NCBI RefSeq assembly: GCF_051020955.1
Contig: NW_027476169.1
Coordinates: forward strand, 248,001-312,000
Source: Megalopta genalis
Lineage: Eukaryota; Arthropoda; Insecta; Hymenoptera; Halictidae
Reading direction: 5' to 3'
Length of the DNA: 64,000 nucleotides
Part shown: positions 50,440-63,125 of the stretch, piece after piece
Position numbering within the stretch: position 1 is the stretch's first letter
Layout of the letters: the number at the start of each line of letters is the position of its first letter
Notes under the pieces: model-generated
The model's input: only the letters and a program-made list of their open reading frames with translations
Databases searched by the model: none
Told to the model about the DNA's origin: nothing
Program-made: the position numbers and the translations under genes

Positions 50440-53400
50440 CATTCTCCACGGAGGACTTGTTCTAGTCTCAAGTGTAATAAATTGAGCCATGGATCTGTTA
50501 TTATTCGTTTACATCTATCGACAGTAGATTGTTAAAAAAGTTTTGAACGTTCCAACTAGTCTCGATCTTTTTTTAACGCATGATCGAGAATTTTATAGAG
50601 TAAGTGTTGAAGTTTTAATGTATAAAAGCTCTTAATTCTTCTATTATATAGCGTGAAACGCTGCCACCTTATTTAAGAATGTTTATATTGATCGATTTAA
50701 AAAATTTTATTTGAGATTATATTTTCTAAAATGTCGAGAGTACTCTATTTGTATCCTCGAAGCGAAAGACTCATTTAACTGTCTAAACTTAGTTGTACGA
50801 TGTATTTATTTATTGACGGACATAAAAATACGTTCTGATCTGTTTTAAGGTGCAATGAGATATTTGTAAGATATTGGGGGAACACGGTGCCTTTTGACTT
50901 TTCACTTATATTGATAACACATGATTATCTTTTAATTTCGATTTCATAATTAACAATGCTTCGTTCGCATAATACAGGAAAACTTCTGTTTAACTTTTTA
51001 ATCTATTATCAACACTTGTATCTCTTATTCTTCTTAAAATCATATAGTGGCAACAAGTGATAAAGCTTGTTGCTTTTACTCATGTGAGAAAGAAGAGGTA
51101 TAGTCTGAAAAGCTTTAGGGATAAGCTTCTTTCTAAGTTCAAAGTAACATTAGATTGTGGTACGCAATGAAAATGAGTATTTAAACATTGACGGTAAACA
51201 GGTTGGTTATATCGTTTGCGCATTTGTTATACTTTCAAAGTCAGAATCATATGTCTTCGTAATGCGAATACCTTTGCAAGAGATTGCTCATTCAACTAAA
51301 GATACGTTGTCATGTATATCGATAACATCTTATACGACTACCTTAATACTTTCATAAAATATGAGCTCCTCAGGTTTTGGCTAATCAAACGAAAAATGCC
51401 ATACACAAATCATTTATTAAAAATCAAAAAAAAAGAAGAAAAAAACGAATGCCTATGCCACGCAAAGGTGTTGTACTTTATATATACTAGTTGACATTGC
51501 ATTAAATAATTTAAATGTTATTTTCTAACCCTAATTTAAGAATAAACGATATTACATACATATATTCATTATAGCGATTTGAAATTGTATTTCGAACAAT
51601 CATGTTTGGTGTAACCGACATACAAGTTAGTGCATAAATTCCGCGCAAGGTAATTCTGAACCATGAGTACTGTCCAAAGGTACATTAGTCCTCCATTGTA
51701 GCGAAAGTTGTATTATATCCAATCTAAGAAAAAGTGTTCTTTTTTTATGAAGCAAACATTAACTAGTACCTGGTAACTAGCACACATATAAATGTATACT
51801 GTTGACAATTTCATAAAAACATTAGATACGTCATATAATTAATATATGACTAAAGGTGATATAAAATGTTTCCAAATATTAACATTTAATGTGTGGTATG
51901 CTAGAAATGTCTTTCTAATAGAAAGTTGCAGCTGAAGAAACGACAATTTGATTATATATATATTTGTCTTTTTGATTAATCTTATTTTCACTCAAAACTC
52001 ATGACAAAGACTACTTATTACATTACGTATAAACGGATATTATTACATGTAAAACTGTTTCGATTTTCTAAAATAATGAATTTGTTCATAATATAGTGCT
52101 TCCAATTATTAGACGAATTCTTTTTCTTTAAAACGTATAATTGTTTCTCTATGTATGTAAGGATATTTTCCTGCTTGAATATATTAATGGTGCTTTCTAA
52201 TAATTGTTAAGAAAATATCTATACAAATATTTACAAATATAAAACTTTTAGTCTAATTTCATGTTAATATTTAGTTTTCTCGAGTATTCAAATTTTGTAA
52301 ATTAAATTATTGTTACAACTATAGTTAAAATGCATTTTGATTTTGAATGAATTTTTCTTTGAAAAAAATTGACGAATCTCAGAAACAAATGGTAGAAAAT
52401 AAAAAAAATTACTCTTTTCCATACAAAAAGTAATTGTAATATATGCAGATGATACGGGTCGTAACGGTGGAAGGTCAAAGTTTTTAGAAAAATTACAATT
52501 TGCATAACATTATTGAAGAAGATCGAAAATCACGTCGAGTACATTCGGTGCGAGTACTACGATTACGCAATAGAAAACAAAAGTGTACGATGATGTTAAA
52601 CAGTCAATTAGAAATATTTCAATAGTAATTGTTCAAACTGTTCAAAGTTGCCAAAGATTGCTTCCGAATAATTATTATACAGAAAAACTGATTTGTTAGA
52701 TAGTAGTCTAATGCAAAATAGCGTAAGGTTGTTTTACCGCTAAACGATAAAATATCGTGTTCGCATAATTAATAGTAATTCCCAACGAATACGTACTGTC
52801 CCTGTTGTAGAAAACATTTTTGTGCATTCTCCTACGATGGTACTTGAACGAGAACATATAACTTTTTAGTTACTAGTATATCATAAGCACTGTAACCGTA
52901 AATATTTTTTGATTTTTATTTATCAAATAAATTTGAATACAGTCTAAACGAAATTCCGTTGTTACATTATGTGAACACCTCCATAATAAATTGTATTGTT
53001 CGTCGAAACTTATCATTACGATAACTATAATATTGCGATCGCATACGTTTTCTATGCGTATTTAAAGTGCGTATTATGCGTATAAAAATTTTGTATTTGT
53101 TCAACAATTGAAACTGAAACACAGTGAATTATTAAACAATAATTGGACACGCGTGCAATAAATCAAAGTTCCAAATTTAAAAGAGTCAACTTGTGTCGAT
53201 CACTGATACAACAGCGCCGAAGTTCATGTATTGATGTACACAGATCATGCTACATATGTAAATGTACGCACTGATAAACTCGTGCAACTTTTGGAATGCG
53301 ACCACTAGATGGTGCTGAGTAGCAAATTCTCCCATTTTTTGCTTAAACGAAACCGAATACTGTACCTGTGCGATCCTTATTTTTCTTGTTAACTACACTG

Positions 53401-53479
53401 TAAAATTCCGCTGTGAAATACTTATTTCTGAGCTACCCGTTGGACAGTTCATTTAGTGGTTCGCGCACGATCGTACAAC
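50440..53479. other. Rabin8 3' UTR and intergenic DNA
   Basis: AT-rich sequence with no gene recognised. Its left part should be the Rabin8 3' UTR. The last 200 nt (GC-higher, around 53260-53479) should hold the epoxide hydrolase promoter and 5' UTR. Confidence 0.6.
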
Positions 53480-56400
53480 ATGTTGAAAGCCGCTGCGTTG
53501 CTCGCTCCCATCACTCTTGGGATAATTGTTTATTTAAGGTAAATCGTTCGACTGTTTTAACAAGCAACATATGAAATAAAACGTTACATTATCGATATTT
53601 TTTTATATAGTTCTCATTCGTACAAATGTTGAAATCTTTCCCCGGTTACGTTGCACAATATCCTTCGCGTTGATAACATGAATTCAGCCCGATTTGTAAA
53701 TAGAATTTCTTAACAATATCATGGTAAATATTAATCAATATCTAAGAATAAGGAACGTGTTTTAAACACGTGAAGATCATTATGATCTGCCGATTTTTTT
53801 TAGAGAATACCGTTCGGTTAAATGCAATATCGAATTATCAAGGAAATTCTGATTTTCTTTTCTTTTTTTGATAGCTCATAATATACATGTAACTTTCGGC
53901 TTTCTACATTCTTATTGATCGGCTTCGTTTGACAAAGCAAGAATTGTTTCGTTCGCTACTTACGTGAGTGCGTTTTAGTTCGATAGGAAAATTCCTGATT
54001 ATATCCACCGCAATCGTAACGGACGTTTTCAGCTGCGTGTCGCGATAAGTGAATATTAAACTCGTAATTGCGATTTAACCGCGGAACGACGAATGTTGCA
54101 AATAAAATACCGTGCACCGTACCTGTCGTGTTGACGATAATTTCATAGATTTCGATAGAGGCAAAGTACGTAATCTCGATGAGAAAAAAAACAAACGAAA
54201 GCTGATTATATAACGAATCGGATATAAGATTTTTAATTGTTCGATGGCAGAATTGGAATTGGAAGGTTGCGAAGAATTTTCTGCTGACAGAAACATCGTA
54301 GCTACGAACAATTTTCTTTTTATTCGAGACTACGTAGAACGTCGGCGTAACAGCGCCAGTTCTTATTGAAGCTAATAGCCGGTACCGGTTCAGATCACTA
54401 GGAACGAACAATTTTTTTTTTCTGTTCGTTTACTTTGGACTCCAGATAACGGATGTTTGTACGGTTAAAATATGTCGAAATAAGCACATAAAGTATATCG
54501 CGTTCGGAAATGTTAAATACAAAACTGAAGAAAAAAAACAGCGAACACTTTGCAAGCAGATAGAAATGATACGTATTATTTAAAAATGTTGTATAATGGA
54601 GTTACAAGCGTTTAACCGCTTCCGATATACAGGCTCCGATGAAAAAGTTAATTTTAAAACACTTTTTTGTCATTTCAACCAATTGCTATTTTTTCCCGGA
54701 AATTCTATCAATGTATCGTAATTTATTTTAATTTAAACAGAATTTTCTACAATTTTACAATTTGTAAATTACTTGCTTTGCATATTCATTGTATCTAATT
54801 ATGATAAATCCGTGTAATAGACATAGTATAATTGCTGCTGATTTAAATTCGGTTAATTGTAAGTGGTTATGTTCTTTACTTGGCGCTATTATAATCAGAA
54901 GTTAAAGATTATCAAAAGTTGTTACTATTATAATCGGAAAAACGTCATTCTAAAAGCTTGTTTATGTCGTTACGTCTATTTTTACCGTAACACCTTTTGC
55001 ATATTTATGCGTGTCTTATCCATACCGATTTTATCACCAGAATTGATAAGTAAAATCATGCAAAATAAAAATAATGTATAAGCAACGGAAGGAATACCGT
55101 TAAAAAGGAAACAAATTAAACATTGAACCCATTGATTTACGGAATTATTTCGTAATTGCGTCCCCATCGGTGTTCACAAAGCTTATTTATTTACTAACAG
55201 AAAGCGCTGATGAATCATCTGTATCATCTCAATAGTTTAGTTATAACATCAATTCATAGCAATTATAAAATAATAATTTTGTACAATTCCTGTTTTAGTT
55301 TATTATTACCGTGGTCTTCTAAAAGTTGCAAAGTCGAATTCGCTGAGATTTTTGGCAACGATTTTACAATTTCGATAATTTCTCAATACTTTATAATAAT
55401 AATAATTTTTCAATATTCCTAAAACGATCCCTGTTTTAGTTTATTATTACTGTGGTCTTCTAAAAGTTGCAAAGTCGAATTCGCTGAGATTTTTGGCAAC
55501 GATTTTACAATTTCAATAATTTCTCAATACTTTATAATAATAATAATAATTTTTCAATATTCCTAGAACATCTCATTTTACCGGCAATAATATATCGTTA
55601 ATGTGTACATATGTTATTGCCGGTCAAACGAGGTATTCTAGGAATATTGAAAAAATACAGATATCGTTAATGTGTACATATCCGTATAATTCGCAGTTTT
55701 TTAAATATCGTGAGTTGCAATTTTATAACTGCATGATGTAGCAACTTCGTGTAGTTCACCGAATGTCCTTTATTACGAATAATGTTACATCACAGATAAC
55801 ACTATCGATTGATATACTTCACAGACGACACAGATTCTACAATACGTTGTTATTCGCTAAATCTGAAAGTGTATCGTGATCGTGATAAACCTGAGCGTGC
55901 AAAGTCCGATTTATTTTGATACTTTCGAGTTTTATCACGGTATCCGTTTGTGTGAACTATTTAACGTGAATCTCCACTGTTCCCTCTATTTTTCAGTACA
56001 TCGAACAATGATCCCACTGTACCGAATTTACCTGATACGTATTGGGGACCGTCGAAAGTTAAGAAAGAATCCACCGATATACGACCTTTCACCATAGACG
56101 TGCCGGCCTCTGTGAGTAATCAAATCAATTATTATTCCTTGGCATTCTTTCGCGGCAAACTTGAAAATATTCGTTATATATAAAATATTATATTATTATA
56201 ATATTATTATAATATATAATATAATCTAATATATATAATAATTATAATTATTATATATATAAAATATTCGTATTATTGTTGCACCAAGGTCATCGAGGAC
56301 TTGAAACACCGCCTCGCAACTAGAAGATCGTACGTTCAACCGCTGGAAAACGTCGGATGGACTTACGGTATTTCAACCGAATTCCTAAATTCGGTGCTTG

Positions 56401-58406
56401 ATCATTGGAAGGACAAGTACAACTGGACGGAGAGACAAGCATTGCTCAATAAATATCCGCAATTCAAAACTGTCATTCAAGGTAGAAAAACCATCATTTA
56501 AAAATAATTAAATGTTAATGGGTTTCTCATTTTAGACGGTCAAAAAATCTTCGAATGTTTGAAAACAGAACTAATAAATTCACGCATCAATTTTAAACTT
56601 TGTACATAGAATTATTAATTTTTAAAGAATATATAAGATCTTTGTTTCTGCGAATTATAGTGATCTTATCTTTTGTAAAAACAGCTGTTGTCTAAGATAG
56701 AAAAACTAAAAAGATCTTTAGGTAATTATTTAGAAATCTTTCCATCGATTTTGATGACCTTGAAATATGCTGCCAAGGTCGTCATTCTGAACAACTTTCC
56801 CTATAGATATTATCTTTGATATTCTCTATGGAAAAATCATATTAGAATTTTTTTGATATTACGTACATTAATCCACCACAATATAATAGTAAAACTGGCC
56901 TAATTTTTAAAAAATTATTGTGTTTTAAAAGTGTGTTGTGTTCGAAATATTATCGTTACTACGAGATATAAGTGCAAAAGAGGATTCGATTATTTTTAAA
57001 CCGTCGAAATGAGAACAACTTGCAAGCAGCTTAATACAATTAAAAATTAATAATAATTAATAATACAATTAATCTCAGGTTTGGATATACACTTCTATCA
57101 CGTCCGCCCTACTAATCTACCAAAGAATAGGAACTTGAAAGTTCTTCCTTTGCTGTTATTGCACGGATGGCCTGGATCGATCGTCGAATTTCAGAAAATA
57201 ATACCCATATTAACAACACCGTCGCCGGATCGCGATTTCGTATTCGAGGTGATCGCACCGTCACTGCCTGGATATGGATTCTCTGAAGGAGCTGTTCGGC
57301 CAGGAATGTCTACCGCTCAAGTAATTTCTTTCTGCATTTATGAAAACGAAATAGAACTGTAAAGTCATTGTTATTCTTCATGAAAAAATATGTTTTTTAT
57401 TTCAGATGTCAGTTGTATTTAAAAATCTAATGCAGAGACTCAAGTTTGAGAAGTTTTACGTTCAAGGAGGCGATTGGGGAGCTCTTGTTGCCGCGAACAT
57501 GGGTGTTCTTTTCCCAGAAAAGTTAGTAAAACCAAACCGATAACAAGAAAGGTCAACACAGATTTGTTATTCGATTTTCTTCACAGGGTCATTGGATTAC
57601 ATAGCAACATGTGTTCCGCGATGGGACCGAAAGTTTTGTTTTGGTCGATAGTGGGCACATATTTTCCGTCTTTGGTAGGAGTAGACAGTGAACATTATTC
57701 TATGTATTTCCCTGTGAGTGCACATCTCTCGAATCTGATCGAAGAGAGCGGATATTTCCACATACAAGCTACAAAACCAGACACAATTGGTACATTTTTC
57801 TTTCATGGAACGTAGGGTACATTGATTTATATGACGTGTATTTACAAATTTTTGAAATTTTCTACATCAGGAGCTGCTCTAGCAAGCGCTCCAGATGGTT
57901 TGGCAGCGTACATTTTGGAAAAATTCAGCACATGGACAAATAAAGCTTACAGACAACGAGATGACGGTGGAATAAAAGACAGATTCAACATCAATGAAAT
58001 TTTAGATAATATAATGGTATATTGGGTTACGAATAGTATTACTACTAGCGCTCGTCTTTATGCGGAGAATTTTAGTGCTGCATCCAGAGCCACAAAAATT
58101 GACCAGTAAGTATATAGTTCAAAATGTTACAAATGTATTATGTTATAGATTAGTGTTTCAAATATTGTTTCTTTCTTTAGATTACCGGTAAAGGTACCTA
58201 CGGCCTGTGCTGCTTTCCCCAATGAACTGCTTTTGACGGCTAAGAGTATACTTTCAAGTAGATATCCTAATATTATTCAATACAATCTCATGGAACGCGG
58301 AGGACACTTTGCAGCTTTCGAAGAGCCGCAACTTTTGGCTAATGACATTTTCAGTTTTGTGGAGAAAACTGAAAAAATTAGGGCACTACCTCAGAAAGAA
58401 TTGTAG
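53480..58406 (+). CDS. Jheh: Juvenile hormone epoxide hydrolase (microsomal EH type)
   Basis: Exons: 53480-53538, 55997-56111, 56289-56481, 57079-57320, 57406-57521, 57587-57789, 57871-58105, 58181-58406; 462 aa. The N-terminal exon codes for a membrane anchor (LLAPITLGIIVYL) for the ER. The EHN domain includes VGWTYGISTEFLNSVLDHWK. The alpha/beta-hydrolase core has the oxyanion motif HGWPGS, nucleophile Asp226 in GGDWG, acid Glu403 in AAFPNELL and base His430 in RGGHFAAFEEP, so the catalytic triad is complete. These enzymes hydrate the epoxide of juvenile hormone to the diol, one of two main routes that clear the hormone; some copies act on xenobiotics instead, so the substrate is inferred. 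Intron 1 is 2.46 kb and holds a tandem duplication. Confidence 0.95.
55289..55569. repeat. Tandem duplication, two copies of about 140 bp
   Basis: The block CCTGTTTTAGTTTATTATTA ... CAATATTCCTAAAAC at 55289-55428 recurs at 55430-55569 with a handful of differences (for example CGTGG to TGTGG, TTCGATAATT to TTCAATAATT, one extra AAT). It lies in intron 1 of the epoxide hydrolase. Confidence 0.95.
55552..55652. repeat. Inverted repeat (hairpin) next to the tandem duplication
   Basis: TTTTCAATATTCCTAGAAC, CTCATTTTACCGGCAATAA on the left pair with TTATTGCCGGTCAAACGAG, TATTCTAGGAATATTGAAAA on the right around a loop of about 25 nt. The loop motif ATATCGTTAATGTGTACATA recurs once more just past the right arm (55661-55681). 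Confidence 0.85.
56160..56275. repeat. TA/ATA-rich palindromic tract in epoxide hydrolase intron 2
   Basis: TATAAAATATTATATTATTA-type units and their complements fill most of the intron. Apart from this the intron holds nothing recognisable. Confidence 0.8.
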
Positions 58407-58673
58407 TTATTGATTTCTTTTTTTTTTTTTTTTGAAAGATGTATTACTATATTGTAATATATTATATATTTCATACTAAATATAAAGAAATTATCGTTTA
58501 CATTCTAACATGTGTATATATATATTTAAAATAGGATTTAATATAATTTCTTATTTATTTTACACGACGAAGTACGCATAGAAGCACTTCTCATTTTATC
58601 CCTGTTTATATACAATCTCATTGATAGTGATGACTTCGTTCACTATGCAATAATATATTTAATCTACAGTATG

Positions 58674-59412
58674 TTATGCACTGCTGGCACCAGACTTTTC
58701 AACGTTCTCCAACAAAGTTTGCAAATTTGTCTCGAACAGTTCGCACCTGATCGGCATTTCCAACGAATAAAATGGATTTTTCAGAGCATAATCTGCATAC
58801 AATTCGAACACTCTCTTCAATAGAATCTCTATTCCACTTTGCGTCGACTCTGCTACAACAATGAATTTAATACCAGTTAATGTTTGATAACAATGAAGCC
58901 TAAATGTATCTGCTTCTAAAATTTCAATTCCCGAACAACGTGGTTCAGGACTGAGTTGACTAGCAATTGCAAATAAAGGATAAAACATGGATGCTAAGAA
59001 AATCTTTTCATTTGTAGTCATCCTGGCACGGCTAAATTTAAGCGATAAAGGAAAACATTCTGGCTCCTCCAACAAATCAAATACATCCTTTCCATTTTCT
59101 AGTTCCCTTCCTATTACCACATTGCCATTCACTGCCGTTAGAACATGACCCACTGTAAATAAGTTTATCATTATTTTTGTATTACATTGTAACAATTTAA
59201 TTTAAAAAAAGAAAAAACTGTTTTGTATTTTTCTTACCGTTAATTCCTTCCTTCTGACCAAATGATACCACGATCTTTTTGTTTTCATATCTAAGCTTCA
59301 GGTCCAACGGATAATTAAAGACCCTTTCATTTTCAATTCGTGGAACATTGTGATCATGATTAAAAATTAAACCACCTGATTTTGACACGATATAGACGCC
59401 GTATATGACCAT
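58674..59412 (-). CDS. TRAPPC4: TRAPP complex subunit 4 (synbindin, Trs23)
   Basis: Exons in coding order: 59412-59238 and 59152-58674; 217 aa, the family length. The N-terminal longin-like half has YGVYIVSKSGGLIFNHD, RVFNYPLDLKLRYENKK and VSFGQKEGING. The C-terminal half has LTAVNGNVVIGRELENGKDV, TTNEKIFLASMFYPLFAIAS, SGIEILEADTFRLHCYQTLT, GIKFIVVAEST and YALKNPFYSLEMPIRCELFE, all diagnostic. TRAPPC4 is a core subunit of TRAPPII/III, the Rab1/Rab11 exchange factors at ER-Golgi and endosomal membranes. The first codon of the conserved block is the start ATG. It diverges from GEMIN6 across 324 bp and converges on the epoxide hydrolase, whose stop is 267 nt away. Confidence 0.97.
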
Positions 59413-59736
59413 GCTTATATGATTTTCATAAAATTCAAATATCTTAATAATTAGTCACCAACTCACACGTGTAACTAATTATTACAATTTCGATGAAAAG
59501 ATTTTATCGTTTTTAGCGTCACAGTTATCATTTGCACGAACACTATTAACGTCAGTTTTCTTTAAGGTTATGTCGCGAGCTACGATACGACTAAAAAGCT
59601 AGCAACGAAACGAAACCATAGTACCTATATGTACAGTGACGAGTGTAAGTGTACGTAGGCTTCTTGAAGTGTGGTGCGTATAAGCAGCGTATGCTGTTTT
59701 TTGACAATCTCGCAAAAATATTGTTGCTTGTGTGTC
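59413..59736. promoter_or_regulatory. Shared TRAPPC4/GEMIN6 bidirectional promoter
   Basis: Only 324 bp separate the two start codons on opposite strands, so both transcription starts must fall here. No TATA box stands out. An upstream ATG lies at 59629, out of frame with or stopped before the GEMIN6 start. Confidence 0.75.
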
Positions 59737-60357
59737 ATGGAAAGAAACTTAAATTTTTCTCACAATATTTATAAAAATGATCCCTTGCTGTTTAAGAGCT
59801 ACGTTGGTAAGGAAGTAAATATTTTAAATAAAGATGACTCAGCGGTTACTGGGATCGTTTATACGGTTGATCCGGTATCAGAAAGGTTAGTATTGTATGC
59901 AATGTATGTCTGTAAAGGTACTTGAGAATCCGACGATAACGATCCGATCCGCTTGACATTGTTCTTCACGCATCTCTCCGATTACTTTGAAATCTTTCAT
60001 TAATTCATATCTACTTTCAGCATTGTGTTGTTACAAGGCTGCCAACAGAACCATTTGAAACTCGTTTTTGGGCATGTCATAAAGAATATAGAAGTTCGCT
60101 CGGATAAATTACACGAATTACCAACATTATTTATGAATCCGCAAACGTGTCTTCTTCAATCAACATTAGACGAACGGAAAAACGCAGTTGTTAAAATGCT
60201 CCGTGAAAATAGATTCCCGGTTAAAGAGAAAGAGAACATCTTGATGATCGAAGATGTTCTGTCTATAAAGCCGCCGTACAAGCCCGACGACTGTATATCT
60301 GCGAACAGTATTATTTTAGGAAGAATACAAAATCTACTCTCTTGTGTAAAAATTTAA
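59737..60357 (+). CDS. GEMIN6: Gem-associated protein 6 (SMN complex)
   Basis: Exons: 59737-59885 and 60021-60357; 161 aa, close to human GEMIN6. The N-terminus has an Sm-like fold: FKSYVGKEVNILNKDDSAVT, GIVYTVDPVSESIVLLQG. The C-terminal part has ERKNAVVKMLRENRFPV, ENILMIEDVLSIKPPYKPDD and CISANSIILGRIQNLL, matching the conserved GEMIN6 end. GEMIN6 pairs with GEMIN7 and helps the SMN complex load Sm rings on snRNAs. The joined SES|I codon restores a clean frame across the single intron. Drosophila has a reduced SMN complex, so a clear GEMIN6 agrees with a non-dipteran insect. Confidence 0.93.
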
Positions 60358-61489
60358 TAGCTCGAATACAATAAACAATATGGGAACGTCGACTTTCGAA
60401 TGTATTAAAAACTCGAGGAAACTTAAATATTTGCTATCCAAATTTTATTGTTTAACAATGATATACGAACAAAATAATCATTTAAATTATCTATCATAAG
60501 TATCGTATCTTATATATCGTAAGTTAGAAATATTTAAAATATCTATCATTAAATGTAGACCGCATTTGCTAAAAGAAAATAGTTCCGATTTAGATTTATA
60601 TTGTTCATTAAAATAAATTTCGATATACTTTATAATATTATTGCAATCATCGCGAAATTAAAATGTTTCTTCTAATGAAGAATGCGACGATATAAAAAAC
60701 ATGTTTGTATATGTATTTAACCGACCCTGAAACAGGATACAATCGCTTTTATAAAAAGATTAATTATGTGGTCGTTTAGTTACGATATGTTAATTTAATA
60801 AAAAAATACATGAAGTTACCTTTCTAAGTGTCTACACGCGTTTTGATATTCATTTCGAAATGAATTACGGTTTCTTAAAATGCTAATTAACCATGAATTG
60901 TTAGGGGGAAATGTAAAGGAATTAAAAAACATTTTCCTTTGTAAACAATTATTTTTCAAAATAAAAATTACTTTAGAAATGTGTATAAACGTGTCAAATA
61001 TAATGACATTCTGAACAGCATACACATTTGAAACCTTGTATTCTCTTAATGTGGCAGCTAAATCTGATAATTCTTGTCTTCAATTATTGTATGAATTCGA
61101 AAAGTAAGTTGAAATGACAAATACCTCTTGCTAACCTGGTTCAAGTACTAATCTTTTAACTATTCGCGCTATGATAAAAGTTCTTTAACATTTTATTGAG
61201 GAATACTATCTATGTAAAATAGAAACTTCTGCAATATTCTGCGTTACTGCACCTGGCACGTTATTGTTTAACATGTTAAGCGCCAAGTGGGCCCAAAGAA
61301 TATTTGGAATGAAACCGAAGCTTAACGTGTTAATGCTTTTGTCACAGCGAAATGGTCTCGATGTAAGAAGCAGAGTATGAAATAAATGCAATTGCGGTAA
61401 TATAATACCAGTGCATTGTCCGCAGAAGTGCGACGCGCTTCTTTGGAGTAAAGTATACGTCCTATAGAGGCTATTATCTAAGTGGTAGG
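60358..61489. other. Convergent 3' flanks of GEMIN6 and SPTLC2
   Basis: AT-rich, no gene seen. AATAAA occurs at 60369-60374 just after the GEMIN6 stop. The right part should be the SPTLC2 3' UTR. Confidence 0.65.
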
Positions 61490-63125
61490 TCATTCGTTCT
61501 CTCCGTCGGAGTAATACTCAATCGGTGCTGGGTCGCGAACTTTCCGAGAATATCTTAGGCCCAACGAGTCCGCAAGACTTTCGATATGTGACAATACCTA
61601 GATAATTATTAAAACAGCAATGAGAATATCTTTGTCGGATATAAATGATGTACGACTCAATAAGCTTACATAGTCCAACTGTTGCTTAGTGTGTGCAGCA
61701 GACAGGCAAAAACGTATTCTACCTTCCATTAGAGGAGTTGCTGGGAATCCAACACCTACCGCTGCTATGTTATACATCGTTAACGTCCGTACAACTGCAC
61801 TGTTAACGAAAAAAAAATCAGGATTTCAATTCTCAGTTTCAACTTACGATTTTTTGCCAGTAGATCTGCTGTCTGTACGTACCCAATTTTTGAAAACAGA
61901 TAGACTAACATAGGTACTACCGGCGAATCTTCGTTTCCGTAAATGATGACTCCGATTTGATTCAATCTACGTCTGAAGTACCTGGTGTTCCTTGCCAGCT
62001 GTTTCGTTCTCTTCTGTCCATCGTTCGTGCCGTCCTCGCCGGCAATTATTTTCATGGATGTAATAATTTGCTGTGCCACTGGCGGGGACATCGCCGTTGC
62101 ATAGGTATGCGCGTGACTATATATCCTTAAATGATTTATTAATGTCTAAAATTATACAATCAGCGTGGTTAATATTATTTTTCGAAATTATCGGAAAGAT
62201 TAAAGCATTATCTTAAGAAACCCTACTGGAATCGTACAGTATTGAATCTTTCTTCGTTCAATAATTCCCTCACCTTTGTTCCAGCAATATATCCGCCAGC
62301 GGATCCAAAGCTTTTCGTAAATGTTCCCATGAGTATGTCCACCTCCCGTGGATCAATTCCGTAGTAATCGCATACGCCTCTTCCGTGTTTGCCTAACGCG
62401 CCCGTACTATGAGCTTCATCCAGATAAACGTATGCCTGGAATAAATATGCCGATAATTAGAACGAAATCATATTAGATTTAGACTGATTATTTCGTATGG
62501 AATCGTTCACAATCTGTAACGAACGTCTACTTGCTTTGTACTTCTTTTTCAGCTCTAAAATTTCGGGCAAATGTACAATGGAACCCTCCATGGAGTAAAC
62601 ACCTTCGACCACGATTACTATCTTTTTCCAAGGTTTCCCAGATCCTGGCTGGCCGAAAACGACGGCACTTCTCAACTGAGTCTCCAAATGTTTTACATCT
62701 GCGACAAGAGAATTTACAAAATTTCCATGTTACCGCGTACAGTTTCATTTTAATAAAGCAGTTAGGTCGGTGGGATATAATATGAGATAATAATTGTATC
62801 TACTCGGACCGACGGAGTTACTTAAACAAATGTTTCCCGCGATCATCGCGATCATATTTCTTTAATATGATGGCGGTTTACGTGTTATTATTCTCCTCGA
62901 ACTTACTATTATGATTGAACACTCTGATAGTGGCACCGGACAATCTTAATCCAAGTATTAAGGAAGCATGATTCTTCTCGTCGCTAAGCACCAAGCAACC
63001 TTTTGTCAACAACGAAGGTAGATTGAGAGCGTTCGTCGCGAATCCCATTCCAAAAACGATTGCGTCCTCTACACCGAGAAATCTAGCCGTCAGTTTTTCC
63101 AGCTCCTCGTGAATCGGCATGTTAC
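61490..63125 (-). CDS. SPTLC2: Serine palmitoyltransferase subunit 2, 3' six exons (partial)
   Basis: Exons in coding order: 63125-62907, 62698-62535, 62435-62274, 62145-61883, 61799-61670, 61597-61490; upstream exons lie beyond the right edge. SPT condenses serine with palmitoyl-CoA in the ER, the first step of sphingolipid synthesis; the fly orthologue is lace. This is an alpha-oxoamine synthase PLP enzyme: HEELEKLTARFLGVEDAIVF, SDEKNHASLILGLRLSGATI, YKAYVYLDEAHSTGALG, the PLP lysine in GTFTKSFGSAGGYIAG, SHAHTYATAMSPPVAQQII, YFRRRL then IIYGNEDSPVVPMLV, and GVGFPATPLMEGRIRFCLSA. The catalytic lysine and the His/Asp pair are present. The junction 62535/62435 needs a GC donor (AAA|GCAAGT). 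The C-terminus is ordinary for the family. Confidence 0.96.

Noticed and set aside
53956..54411. 151-codon minus-strand frame inside epoxide hydrolase intron 1
   Set aside because: No recognisable domain, and composition matches the surrounding intron.
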